Below, one piece after another: positions 53,948 through 62,178 of a DNA stretch of 64,000 nucleotides. The position numbers were made by a program, and so were the translations under genes. The notes under the pieces were generated by a model. The model did not search any database. It had not been told where the DNA came from and saw only the letters and a program-made list of their open reading frames with translations. The DNA is from Streptomyces sp. NBC_01210 (GTDB taxonomy: Bacteria; Actinomycetota; Actinomycetes; Streptomycetales; Streptomycetaceae): NCBI RefSeq assembly GCF_036010325.1, contig NZ_CP108549.1, forward strand, positions 2,728,001 to 2,792,000, written 5' to 3'. Positions within the stretch are counted from its first letter, which is position 1. Each line of letters begins with the position of its first letter.

Positions 53948-54360
53948 GGCAGACGAGTCGGGCTGTACGCCGGGTTCTGTCGCCCGGTCGCCTCGCGGCG
54001 GCCGGGGAGACGGCCATCCATCTAGGACCGGCGTTGCCGCCGGTCTCGTGCGGTCTACCCGCGGACTCGGGCGGGCAGCCCTCGAACGTCCGCGCAGGGC
54101 CGCTTTTTACGGCGGCCCCTCTTGACCTTGCTCCAAGTGGGGTTTACCTAGCCGCCTGAGTCACCTCAGGCGCTGGTGGTCTCTTACACCACCGTTTCAC
54201 CCTTACCGAGGACCGAGGTCCTCGGCGGTCTGTTTTCTGTGGCACTGTCCCGCGGGTCACCCCGGGTGGGCGTTACCCACCACCTTGCCCTGTGGAGCCC
54301 GGACGTTCCTCGGGAAGATCCAGAAGATCCTCACGCGGCCGTCCGCCCGGCTCGTCTGCC
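53948..54360 (-). ncRNA. rnpB: RNase P RNA (M1 RNA, type A)
   Basis: Read on the minus strand this region has all the landmarks of bacterial RNase P RNA: the P4-forming GAGGAACGTCCGGGCTCC near the 5' end, GGGTGACCCGCGGGACAGTGCCACAGAAAAC (CR II/III), a GGTAAGGGTGAAACGG segment, and the 3' CR V part near 53980-54010. The terminal segments GGCAGACGAG and CTCGTCTGCC pair as stem P1, fixing the ends near 54360 and 53948. It is the catalytic subunit that matures tRNA 5' ends. It starts 12 bp after the upstream TetR stop codon, so its promoter lies inside that gene. Confidence 0.96.
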
Positions 54361-54372
54361 GTGCCGGCCATG

Positions 54373-54900
54373 TTACCTGGCGTGTGCGGGGACGAAGCCC
54401 GCGGAGCCGGTGGTCCAGGCCGCCGCGAGGTCGGCGCCCGGCGGGAAGCGGCCGTTCAGTTCGAGGATGGTCATGCCGTGGGCGAAGGCCCAGGCCGCGC
54501 GGGCGGTGTCCGCGTCGCCGCCGACCGCGCGGATGAGGGGGGCCGCGGCACGGTCCTCCACGCCCGCGGGCAGGGCCTCGCGGGCGAGCGGGCGGTCGGT
54601 GGCGAGGCGGTAGAGGTGCGGGTGGGCCAGGGCGTAGGCGCGGTAGGCGGTGGCCAGGGCCTGGAAGGAGCCGGGGGTCGCGGCCTCCGCGGCCTCGAGG
54701 ACCTCGGCGCTCTCGCGGAGGGCTTCGGCGATCAGGGCAGTCTCGACCGAGGACTTGTCCGGGAAGTGCTTGTAGAGGGACGGGGCCTTGATGCCGACCC
54801 GCTCGGCGAGACGGCGCATGGTGAGGGCTTCCGGGCCTTCCTGCTCGAGCAGTTCGCGGGCCGCGGCGATGATCTGCTGCGCACGGGGGGAGTCAGGCAT
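54373..54900 (-). CDS. TetR/AcrR family regulator
   Basis: The 175-residue regulator has an HTH at about residues 24-60 (LTMRRLAERVGIKAPSLYKHFPDKSSVETAL) and a C-terminal domain of the TetR_C WHG-like type (YRAYALAHPHLYRLATDRPL). The target is unknown. The ATG at 54900 is the domain start; GAAAGG lies about 10 nt upstream. The gene lies directly upstream of rnpB on the same strand. Confidence 0.93.
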   Translation of the reverse strand: MPDSPRAQQIIAAARELLEQEGPEALTMRRLAERVGIKAPSLYKHFPDKSSVETALIAEALRESAEVLEAAEAATPGSFQALATAYRAYALAHPHLYRLATDRPLAREALPAGVEDRAAAPLIRAVGGDADTARAAWAFAHGMTILELNGRFPPGADLAAAWTTGSAGFVPAHAR

Positions 54901-55040
54901 GCTGGAAGCCTTTCCTGGTTCGGAGTCCGTAGCCGAAGGCGCGATCGTACGAGGTGCGGGCGAGCCGACCGCACAGACCCGCGAGGACCGGCGCCCGGAC
55001 GATCGGCACGCCGATGACCCGAAAGCGCTCGTCGCCGTGC

Positions 55041-56483
55041 TCACGCGAGCGCGAACAGCACCTTCGCCGTCCCCGGGTCGGCCTGCGTGAGCCGGGCCCG
55101 TACACGCTCCCCCAGCGGAAGCTTCTCGCCGCCGCCGTCGATCCTGGCCACCACCGCCGGGTCCGCCAGATGGATCGTCCCGACGGCCGGCTCGTGCTCC
55201 TTCACATCCACCACGAAGGCGTCGAAGATCTCGCCGACCCGCTCCCTCAGCAGCGCTGCCTCGACGAGGTCGACGCACTCCCGCTCCACCGTGTTGGCGC
55301 GTCGGGAGCCCTCCGCCATCTCCTGCGGCAGCTTGTCCAGCGCCGCCGTCACCCACTCCGGGGGCGCCTGCCCGGCCACCGCCGCCACGCACAGCTCGCC
55401 CGCGTACCGGTCGACGAGCCGCCGCAGCGGCGCGGTGCAGTGCGTGTACTCGTCGGCCACGGCGGCGTGGAGCGCGGGCGAGGGCAGCTCGCCGCCCGAG
55501 AAGGCGGCGTAGCCCGCGCCGCGCAGCAGCGTCGTGCACTCCTGGAGGAAGGCGGCATGGCGGGCGTTGTGCGGGTCGAGGGAGCGGACCACTTCGGCGT
55601 ACGAGACATGGTGCGGCCAGTCGATGCCCAGGGCCTTCGCGCAGCGGCGCAGCCTCGCCACCGCGCCGACCGGGGCGGTGGGCAGGGTGCGCAGGATGCC
55701 GGTGCCCGACGCCGTCATGAGGTCGGCCGCGGCCATCCCGGTGAGCAGGGAGATCTGGGCGTTCCAGGCGTCGGCCGGGAGCGGGGCACGGTATTCGAGG
55801 AAGTATGCGCCGTCCCGCTCGACGACCTCCTGCTCCGGGACGTTCAGCGAGATGCCGCCGCGCTCGCGCTCCAGCGCCTCGCGCAGCAGCCCGATGTCCT
55901 TGAGCAGCCCCAACGGCTCCTCGGCGGTGCCCGCGTCGATCTGCCGCTGCACATCCTCGTAGTCCAGCCTGACCCGGCTGCGTACGAGCGCGCGGCGCAC
56001 CTCGGTCGTGACGGTACGGCCCTCGGCGTCGAGGTCGATCCGCCAGAGCAGCGCCGGCGCGGTCCGGTCGGGCAGCAGACTGGCCGCGCCCTCGGAGAGC
56101 ACGGCCGGGTGCAGGGGGACCTTCTCGTCCGGGAAGTAGAGGGTCTGCACCCGGCGGTGGGCCTCGGCGTCGATCGCGCCGCCGGGGGTGACGAAGGCGG
56201 CGACGTCGGCGATCGCGTAATGGACGCGGAAGCCGCCGTCGCGGCGGGAGGCGAGGTGCATCGCCTGGTCGAGGTCGACGGAGCCCGGCGGGTCGATGGT
56301 GAAGAACGGGATGTCGGTGGCGTCGTGGTCCGGCAGGCGCGGCGCCTTGGCGGCGGACTCCGCCTCGGCAAGGACCTCGGCCGGGAAGCCCTCGGGCACG
56401 TCGAGCGTGGTACGCAGCTCACGCAGTGCGGCCCGCAGCGGAGCTTCGGCTGCGCCGGTCATGTGCATATGGCGGCGGGGCAT
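55041..56483 (-). CDS. RNB-domain 3'-5' exoribonuclease (RNase II/R type)
   Basis: The 480-residue protein is an RNB catalytic domain with the opening FFTIDPPGSVDLDQAMHLA, whose Asp residues bind magnesium, and further blocks (VHYAIADVAAFV, FPDEKVPLHPAVLSEGAASLLPD, EYTHCTAPLRRLVDRY). It lacks the N-terminal cold-shock and C-terminal S1 domains of full RNase II/R, which suits the shorter actinobacterial RNB proteins. It should degrade single-stranded RNA. The ATG at 56483 is the first of three close Met codons; no strong ribosome binding site decides between them. Confidence 0.92.
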   Translation of the reverse strand: MPRRHMHMTGAAEAPLRAALRELRTTLDVPEGFPAEVLAEAESAAKAPRLPDHDATDIPFFTIDPPGSVDLDQAMHLASRRDGGFRVHYAIADVAAFVTPGGAIDAEAHRRVQTLYFPDEKVPLHPAVLSEGAASLLPDRTAPALLWRIDLDAEGRTVTTEVRRALVRSRVRLDYEDVQRQIDAGTAEEPLGLLKDIGLLREALERERGGISLNVPEQEVVERDGAYFLEYRAPLPADAWNAQISLLTGMAAADLMTASGTGILRTLPTAPVGAVARLRRCAKALGIDWPHHVSYAEVVRSLDPHNARHAAFLQECTTLLRGAGYAAFSGGELPSPALHAAVADEYTHCTAPLRRLVDRYAGELCVAAVAGQAPPEWVTAALDKLPQEMAEGSRRANTVERECVDLVEAALLRERVGEIFDAFVVDVKEHEPAVGTIHLADPAVVARIDGGGEKLPLGERVRARLTQADPGTAKVLFALA

Positions 56484-56584
56484 GGACCGAGCGTATGGCG
56501 GGCGGAGTCGGACGGCACCCGGATGACCGTAGGCTGGCGCGGGGGCCGCACCCCCCGCCCCCGTACGTACGAAGGAGACCTGCC

Positions 56585-57385
56585 GTGCTCGTGCTGTTGC
56601 CGCCGTCGGAGGGTAAGGCCGCTTCCGGGCGCGGGGCTCCGCTGAAGCCGGAGTCGCTGTCGCTGCCGGGTCTTGCCGGGGCGCGCGCCGCGGTGCTGGA
56701 CGAACTGGTCGAACTGTGCGCCGCCGACGAGGAGAAAGCGCGGGAGGTGCTGGGGCTGAGCGAGGGTCTGCGCGGCGAGATCGCGAAGAACGTGGAGCTG
56801 CGGACCGCGGGCACCCGGCCGGCCGGGGAGATCTACACGGGCGTGCTGTACGACGCGCTCGGTCTGGCGACCCTGGAGCCGGACGCGCGGCGGCGGGCCC
56901 GGCAGTCGCTGCTGGTGTTCTCGGGGCTGTGGGGCGCGGTGCGGGTCGGCGACCGGATTCCGTCGTACCGCTGCTCGATGGGCGTGAAGCTGCCGGGGCT
57001 CGGCGCGCTGGGGGCGTACTGGCGCGGGCAGATGGCGTCCGTGCTGCCGGAGGCGGCGGGCAACGGGCTGGTGCTGGATCTGCGGTCCTCGGCGTACACG
57101 GCGGCATGGAAGCCGCAGGGCGAGGTGGCGGGGCGTACGGCGACGGTGCGGGTGCTGCACTCGCAGCTGGTCGACGGGGTCGAGAAGCGCTCGGTGGTCA
57201 GCCACTTCAACAAGGCGACGAAGGGCCGGCTGGTACGGGACCTGCTGATGACGGGCGCGAAGCCGGCGGGGCCGGGCGAGCTGGTGGAGACTCTGCGGGA
57301 TCTCGGGTACGTGGTGGAGGCGCAGGCTCCGGCCAGGGCTGGGCGGGCGTGGGCGCTGGATGTGGTGGTCACCCAGATTCACTAA
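56585..57385 (+). CDS. yaaA: Peroxide stress protein YaaA (DUF328/UPF0246)
   Basis: The 266-residue protein starts VLVLLPPSEGKAASG, the conserved opening of the YaaA family, and carries FSGLWGAVRVGDRIPSYRCSMGVKLPG and VVSHFNKATKGRLVRDLL. YaaA lowers free iron and limits DNA damage under peroxide stress in E. coli; the biochemical activity is unresolved. The GTG at 56585 is fixed by GAAGGAG 10 nt upstream. It is divergent from the RNB gene. Confidence 0.94.
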   Translation: MLVLLPPSEGKAASGRGAPLKPESLSLPGLAGARAAVLDELVELCAADEEKAREVLGLSEGLRGEIAKNVELRTAGTRPAGEIYTGVLYDALGLATLEPDARRRARQSLLVFSGLWGAVRVGDRIPSYRCSMGVKLPGLGALGAYWRGQMASVLPEAAGNGLVLDLRSSAYTAAWKPQGEVAGRTATVRVLHSQLVDGVEKRSVVSHFNKATKGRLVRDLLMTGAKPAGPGELVETLRDLGYVVEAQAPARAGRAWALDVVVTQIH

Positions 57386-57446
57386 CGCGTTGCACTGTGT
57401 GCAACGGTCGTTGCGGGGTGCGCAGTGGGACCGGCAGGATGGGGCC

Positions 57447-58064
57447 ATGACCTCCGTACTGGACCTCGCGCCTGTCGTACCCGTCGTCGTCATCGACGAC
57501 GTCGCCGATGCCATACCGCTCGCACGGGCCCTGGTCGCCGGGGGTCTGCCGGCGATCGAGGTGACGCTGCGCACGCCGGCCGCGCTCGACGCGATCCGCT
57601 CGATCGCGGACGGGGTGCCGGAGGCGGTGGTCGGCGCGGGCACGGTGATCTCGTCGGAGGGTGTGGACGCGGCGGTGGAGGCCGGCGCGCGGTTCCTGGT
57701 CAGCCCCGGGTGGACGGAACGGCTGCTGGACGCGATGAAGGCGTCCGGCGTGCCGTTCCTGCCCGGTGTCTCGACGACCTCGGAGGTCGTGGCGCTGCTG
57801 GAGCGCTCAGTGAGCGAGATGAAGTTCTTCCCGGCGGAGGCGGCCGGCGGCACGCCGTATCTCAGGTCCCTCGCCGGGCCGCTTCCGCAGGCCCGCTTCT
57901 GCCCGACGGGCGGGATCTCGTCCGCTTCGGCACCGTCGTATCTGGCACTGCGGAACGTGGGGTGTGTGGGCGGTACGTGGATGCTGCCCGCCGACGCGAT
58001 CGCTGCCAAGGACTGGGCACGGGTCGAGAACCTGGCGGCCGGAGCGGCCGCGCTGCGCGGCTGA
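57447..58064 (+). CDS. eda: KDPG/KHG aldolase
   Basis: The 205-residue TIM-barrel enzyme splits 2-keto-3-deoxy-6-phosphogluconate to pyruvate and glyceraldehyde 3-phosphate. The Schiff-base Lys is in MKFFPAEAAGG, the general-base Glu in AIEVTLRTPAAL, and the phosphate loop in FCPTGGIS. The protein is full length. The ATG at 57447 follows GGCAGGATGGGG. It is convergent with the GNAT gene at the 15-bp repeat. Confidence 0.95.
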   Translation: MTSVLDLAPVVPVVVIDDVADAIPLARALVAGGLPAIEVTLRTPAALDAIRSIADGVPEAVVGAGTVISSEGVDAAVEAGARFLVSPGWTERLLDAMKASGVPFLPGVSTTSEVVALLERSVSEMKFFPAEAAGGTPYLRSLAGPLPQARFCPTGGISSASAPSYLALRNVGCVGGTWMLPADAIAAKDWARVENLAAGAAALRG

Positions 58065-58066
58065 GT

Positions 58067-58963
58067 TCAGCCGAGGTCCACATCGACGAGGTCCGCGTCC
58101 ACAAGGTCCGCGTCCACGAAGTCCACGTCGACGAAGTCGGCCAGCGGGCGGTAACCGAGGCGCTGGTAGAGGGCGTTGCTGGTGGGGTTGGCCTGGTCCG
58201 CGAAGAGCAGGACCTGTTCCGCACCCGCCTCGAGCGCGGCGCGGCTGACGGCGGCGGTGACCGCGCCGGCGTATCCGCGTCCGCGGAGCTCGGCCGGGGT
58301 GTAGACGGGCGAGACCCGGGACTGTCCCGCGACGATCGGCGAGCGGGCGGCCATGGAAACCGGCTGTCCGTCGTCGGTCTCCCAGAAATACAGGCATCCG
58401 TCGGCGACGCGGCGCGAGATGTTCTGTGTGTAGTCCGCGTCGGACGTCTCACCTATGTCGGCGGCGAACCTCTTCATCCAGGCGGCGGCGGCCGGGATGT
58501 CGTCGGCGATGGCCTGCCGGGCGCGGCCGGGCGGCGGGGGCTGCTGCGGCGTCAGCTCACCGAGCCGGAAGAGCCGCAGCCGCGTGGCGGCGGTCCAGCC
58601 GCCTCCGCCCGTCCACTCGTCGGCGAAGGCCTGTGTGCTGCCGTCCCCGCCTTTCACGCCACTGAGCGCTACCCCTGCCGCGCGCAACTTCCGCGCCAGC
58701 GCACGGGCGAGGGGTTCCCGCATCGGGCCGAGCAGCGGCGGCCGCGGCGGCGTCTGCAGGAACGCGGCGTCCACGGGTGCGTCGTCGGTCTCCCGCCACC
58801 AACCGAACCGAGCGGGTTCCGCGTCCTCGTACGCGTGCGGGCCGTGCCGCCGCACCATCTCGCTCACGGTGAGCAGCGCGGTGCAGAGGACGGAGTCCCG
58901 CGCCAGGCAGTCGCCGGCGGCGCGGCGGAACTCCTCGACGTCCTCGGTCAGATACCAGGTCAT
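58067..58963 (-). CDS. GNAT family N-acetyltransferase with repetitive acidic C-terminus
   Basis: The 298-residue protein has its acetyl-CoA fold in the C-terminal half: motif A VSPVYTPAELRGRGYAGAVTAAVSRAAL and LFADQANPTSNALYQRLGYRPL. The N-terminal half lacks a second clear motif A. The last 20 residues are a five-residue repeat (FVDVD, FVDAD, LVDAD, LVDVD) made by a 15-bp DNA repeat. It starts 4 bp after the RNase H/phosphatase gene and ends the nif3 operon. The substrate is unknown. Confidence 0.9.
   Translation of the reverse strand: MTWYLTEDVEEFRRAAGDCLARDSVLCTALLTVSEMVRRHGPHAYEDAEPARFGWWRETDDAPVDAAFLQTPPRPPLLGPMREPLARALARKLRAAGVALSGVKGGDGSTQAFADEWTGGGGWTAATRLRLFRLGELTPQQPPPPGRARQAIADDIPAAAAWMKRFAADIGETSDADYTQNISRRVADGCLYFWETDDGQPVSMAARSPIVAGQSRVSPVYTPAELRGRGYAGAVTAAVSRAALEAGAEQVLLFADQANPTSNALYQRLGYRPLADFVDVDFVDADLVDADLVDVDLG
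58076..58135. repeat. 15-bp tandem repeat in the GNAT 3' coding end
   Basis: Four units (58076-58090, 58091-58105, 58106-58120, 58121-58135) of the type GTCCGCGTCCACGAA stay in frame and encode the acidic VDAD/VDVD tail. The repeat starts 11 bp past the convergent eda stop codon. Confidence 0.92.
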
Positions 58964-58967
58964 CGCG

Positions 58968-60323
58968 TCAGCGCAGGTGAGACGTGTCGTTGAGCAGGCG
59001 CAGCGACGCGGTTCCGTCCGAGTAGTACGCCACCACCGAGATCGACGCCGCCGAGAGCTCCATCCGGAACAAGGACTCCGGCGGAGCGCCCAGGGCCAGC
59101 CGGACGAAGGTTTTGACCGGGGCGACGTGCGTGACCAGCAGCACCGTGCGGCCCGCATAGCGCGCGAGCAGCTTGTCGCGGGTTGCCGCGACGCGGCGGG
59201 CCACCGTCGCGAAGCTCTCGCCGCCGCCCGAGGGGGTCGCCTTCGGCGAGGCCAGCCAGGCTGTCAGATCGTCGCCGTACCGCTCCTGCACCTCCGCGAA
59301 CGTCAGGCCCTCCCACGCGCCGAAGTCCGCCTCGCGCAGACCCTCCTCGATACGGACATCGAGGTTCAGGCGGGCCGCGACCGCCTCCGCGGTCTCGCGA
59401 CAGCGCTTCAGCGGGGAGCTGACGATCTCCTCGATCGTGCCGCGCGCCGCGAGTGCGGCCGCGACCGCGTCGGCCTGGCGCAGGCCCACCGGGGACAGTG
59501 AGGGGTCGCTGCCGCCGCTGCCCGAGAAACGCTTCTCGGGGGTGAGAGGCGTCTCGCCGTGGCGCAGGAGGACAAAGGTGGCCGGTGCGCCGAGGTCGGC
59601 GGGGCCCCAGCCGACCGGCGGGGCCGTCGGCGCGGCTTCGCTGCTCGCGGCGGCTCCGGCCCCGACGGAAGACTCCGCACGACCCGCACCCGAGAGCCCG
59701 GCCCCGACGGAAGACTCCGCACGACCCGCACCCGAGAGCCCGGCCCCGACGGAGGACTCCGCACGACCCGCACTCGCCGACCCGCCGCCCGCCAGCGCCG
59801 CCCTCGCCTTCGCCGCGCCGGCGGCCGCGTCGCCCACCACTCGCGCCGCTTCCGCGTCCCGCGCGTCAAGCGTGTCCAGGGCCGCCGTGGAGCGCGACGG
59901 CTCCCACTGCTTGCCCTTTTTGCCCGCGTCCATCGCCTCGTTGGCCAGCCGGTCCGCGTGCTTGTTCTTCTCGCGCGGGATCCACTCGTACGTCACCTGG
60001 CCGGACGGCAGGATCCGCGCGGCCTCTGCCGCCAGCGGCTTCATGTCCGGGTGCTTGATCTTCCAGCGGCCCGACATCTGCTCGACGACCAGCTTGGAGT
60101 CCATCCGGACCCGGACCGAGGCCCCGGGGTCGAGGGCCTTCGCGGCCTTCAGCCCCGCGATCAGGCCCTTGTACTCGGCGACGTTGTTCGTCGCCACACC
60201 GATGTACTCGGCCACCTCGGCCAGGGGCTCGCCCGACTTCGGGTCGAGCACGACCGCGCCGTAGCCGGCCGGGCCCGGATTCCCCCGGGAGCCGCCGTCG
60301 GCCTCGACGACGAACTCCCGCAT
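58968..60323 (-). CDS. Bifunctional RNase H / acid phosphatase (histidine phosphatase)
   Basis: The 451-residue fusion has an N-terminal RNase H type I domain (residues 1-135) with Asp in VEADGGSRGNPG, Glu in NVAEYKGL, Asp in RVRMDSKLVVEQ and a final KHADRLANEA. The C-terminal histidine phosphatase domain (about 250-450) has VLLRHGETPLT and LVTHVAPVKTF. The layout equals S. coelicolor SCO2299, shown to have both activities; the phosphatase half relates to alpha-ribazole phosphatases (CobC). The linker holds a 14-residue repeat. The ATG overlaps the zinc-ribbon gene stop codon by one base (TAATG). Confidence 0.96.
   Translation of the reverse strand: MREFVVEADGGSRGNPGPAGYGAVVLDPKSGEPLAEVAEYIGVATNNVAEYKGLIAGLKAAKALDPGASVRVRMDSKLVVEQMSGRWKIKHPDMKPLAAEAARILPSGQVTYEWIPREKNKHADRLANEAMDAGKKGKQWEPSRSTAALDTLDARDAEAARVVGDAAAGAAKARAALAGGGSASAGRAESSVGAGLSGAGRAESSVGAGLSGAGRAESSVGAGAAASSEAAPTAPPVGWGPADLGAPATFVLLRHGETPLTPEKRFSGSGGSDPSLSPVGLRQADAVAAALAARGTIEEIVSSPLKRCRETAEAVAARLNLDVRIEEGLREADFGAWEGLTFAEVQERYGDDLTAWLASPKATPSGGGESFATVARRVAATRDKLLARYAGRTVLLVTHVAPVKTFVRLALGAPPESLFRMELSAASISVVAYYSDGTASLRLLNDTSHLR
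59659..59773. repeat. 42-bp in-frame tandem repeat in the RNase H/phosphatase linker
   Basis: Two perfect 42-bp units (59659-59700 and 59701-59742) and a 31-bp partial third encode a 14-residue Ala/Gly/Ser linker repeat (AESSVGAGLSGAGR). The number of units probably varies between strains without affecting either domain. Confidence 0.95.
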
Positions 60324-61066
60324 TACAGGCCCGACTCTGCGGTGCGGACCAGGATGCGGCGGCAGTTCTCGCAGCGCAGCACGGTGTCCGGCGACGCAGC
60401 CTTGACCTCGTTCACCTCGGTGATGTTGAGCTCCAACTGGCAGCCCTCGCAACGGCGCTGGTAGAGGCGGGCCGCGCCCACCCCGCCCTGCTGGACGCGC
60501 AGCTTCTCGTACAGCTTCAGCAGATCGGCCGGTACGGAACCTCCCACGACCTCGCGCTCCTTGGTGACCGAGGCGACCTCGCGGTCGATCTCCTCCTGCG
60601 CGGCGTCCCGGCGCGCGGTCGCGTCGTCGGCCTTGGCCTGGACGGCGGAAACCCGCTCGGTCAGCTCGGAGACACGTTCCTGCGCGGACTCACGGCGCTC
60701 CATGATCTCGAGGACGACGTCCTCCAGGTCACCCTGGCGCTTGGCGAGCGAGACGATCTCGCGCTGCAGGTTCTCCAGGTCCTTGGGCGAGGTGACCGCG
60801 CCCGAGTCGAGGCGCTGCTGGTCGCGTACGGCGCGCTGGCGCACCTGATCGACGTCCTGCTCCGCCTTGGTCTGCTCGCGGGCGGTGTCGCTCTCCTCGG
60901 TCTGCGCGGCGACCAGTAGGTCGCGCAGCTGCGTGAGGTCCTTGTTGAGCGACTCGATCTCGGCGTGCTCGGGCAGCGACTTGGTCTTGTGGGCGAGCTG
61001 CGACAGTCGTACGTCGAGGGCCTGGACGTCGAGGAGTCGGATCTGGTCGGCGGGCGCGGCGTTCAG
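60323..61066 (-). CDS. Coiled-coil zinc-ribbon protein (CT398-like), probable CTG start
   Basis: The 247-residue protein begins NAAPADQIRLLDVQALDVRL, has a long antiparallel coiled coil (residues about 15-165) and ends in a four-Cys zinc ribbon (RRCEGCQLEL...VLRCENCRRILV). This is the CT398/FlxA-like family, commonly encoded between nif3 and the RNase H gene in actinobacteria; the function is unknown. No ATG, GTG or TTG fits: the frame has CTG at 61066, eight nt after GGAG, overlapping the Nif3 stop codon as CTGA. I take CTG as the start. The stop codon overlaps the next start codon. Confidence 0.88.
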   Translation of the reverse strand: MNAAPADQIRLLDVQALDVRLSQLAHKTKSLPEHAEIESLNKDLTQLRDLLVAAQTEESDTAREQTKAEQDVDQVRQRAVRDQQRLDSGAVTSPKDLENLQREIVSLAKRQGDLEDVVLEIMERRESAQERVSELTERVSAVQAKADDATARRDAAQEEIDREVASVTKEREVVGGSVPADLLKLYEKLRVQQGGVGAARLYQRRCEGCQLELNITEVNEVKAASPDTVLRCENCRRILVRTAESGL

Positions 61067-61902
61067 TTGGGGGCTCCAGGAGAAGAGTGGTGGGCGGACC
61101 AGGGGTCGGTGACCGTGTGCGAGACGTGGACCCTGAGGCCCCAGCCGTGCCGGTCGGAAATCTCGTCGAGCTGTGCGGCGGCCTGCTCGCACCAGGGCCA
61201 TTCGGTGGCCCAGTGGGCGGCGTCGACCAGCCCGAGGGACGAGTGCTGCGTGGCTTCGGAGGCCGGGTGGTGGCGCAGGTCGGCGGTGAGGAACGCATCC
61301 ACGCCCGCGGCCCGCACCTGGTCGAAGAGGCTGTCGCCGGAGCCGCCGCTGACCGCGACGGTACGGACGAGTGCGTCCGGATCGCCGGCGACGCGGATGC
61401 CCTGCGCGGTGGGCGGCAGTCGCTTCGCCGCGCGGGCGGCGAACTCGCGCAGTGTCTCGGGATGGTCGAGCTCGCAGATCCGGCCGAGGCCGCGGTGACC
61501 GCTCGGATCCGTGGCGTCCGGCACCAGAGGGCGTACGACCCGGAGGTCGAGCGCGCCCGCGAGGGCGTCGGAGACCCCGGGGTCGGCGGTGTCCGCGTTG
61601 GTGTGCGCGACATGCAGGGCGATGTCGTGCTTGATCAGCGTGTGCACGACGCGGCCCTTGAAGGTGGAGGCAGCGACCGTCGTCGTACCGCGCACATAGA
61701 GCGGGTGGTGCGTGACGATCAGCTGGGCGCCGAGCTCGATCGCCTCGTCGGCGATCTCCTGCACCGGGTCCACGGCGAACAGGACCCGGCTGACCTGGGC
61801 TTCCGGTTCCCCGCAGACCGTGCCGACGGCGTCCCACTCCGCGGCCCGCTCGGGGGGCCACAGGGCGTCGAGCGCGGTGAGGACTTCAGACAGACGGGGC
61901 AC
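61063..61902 (-). CDS. Nif3-like dinuclear metal center protein
   Basis: The 279-residue protein belongs to the Nif3/GTP cyclohydrolase I type 2 family. Metal ligands are in LIVTHHPLYVRG and HTNADTADPGVSDALA at the N-side and in the C-terminal LVDAAHWATEWP. It assembles as a hexamer in relatives; the reaction is unknown. It is the first gene of the operon nif3 - zinc ribbon - RNase H/phosphatase - GNAT, with overlapping starts and stops. The start MPRLSEVLTALD is conserved. Confidence 0.93.
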   Translation of the reverse strand: MPRLSEVLTALDALWPPERAAEWDAVGTVCGEPEAQVSRVLFAVDPVQEIADEAIELGAQLIVTHHPLYVRGTTTVAASTFKGRVVHTLIKHDIALHVAHTNADTADPGVSDALAGALDLRVVRPLVPDATDPSGHRGLGRICELDHPETLREFAARAAKRLPPTAQGIRVAGDPDALVRTVAVSGGSGDSLFDQVRAAGVDAFLTADLRHHPASEATQHSSLGLVDAAHWATEWPWCEQAAAQLDEISDRHGWGLRVHVSHTVTDPWSAHHSSPGAPN

Positions 61903-62178
61903 GAGAACAGGTTACCCGCGCTCGGTGCCCCATCGGCCTGGGAGGCCTGTTCGACCGCTGCCGGCGCTTGATCGACTACGGGCCGGGGAACTCGAGGACC
62001 TTGTCCGCGCAGCACTCAGGCGTGCCTCACTCTGAGCACCGCCATCCCGCTGAGCACAGTCGCCCCCTGCCCCTCAGGCGAATCCCGGCCCGGCCACCCT
62101 TATGTGTGAAGTGGGCGGTCTCGATGTTGTCCGGCATAGAGAGGATACCTAGCTTCAGTCACCGGAGGTGACGTGCCG

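Noticed and set aside
53577..53950. An att site or intact insertion sequence next to rnpB
   Set aside because: No integrase, inverted repeats or duplicated rnpB end could be found; only a transposase fragment is visible.
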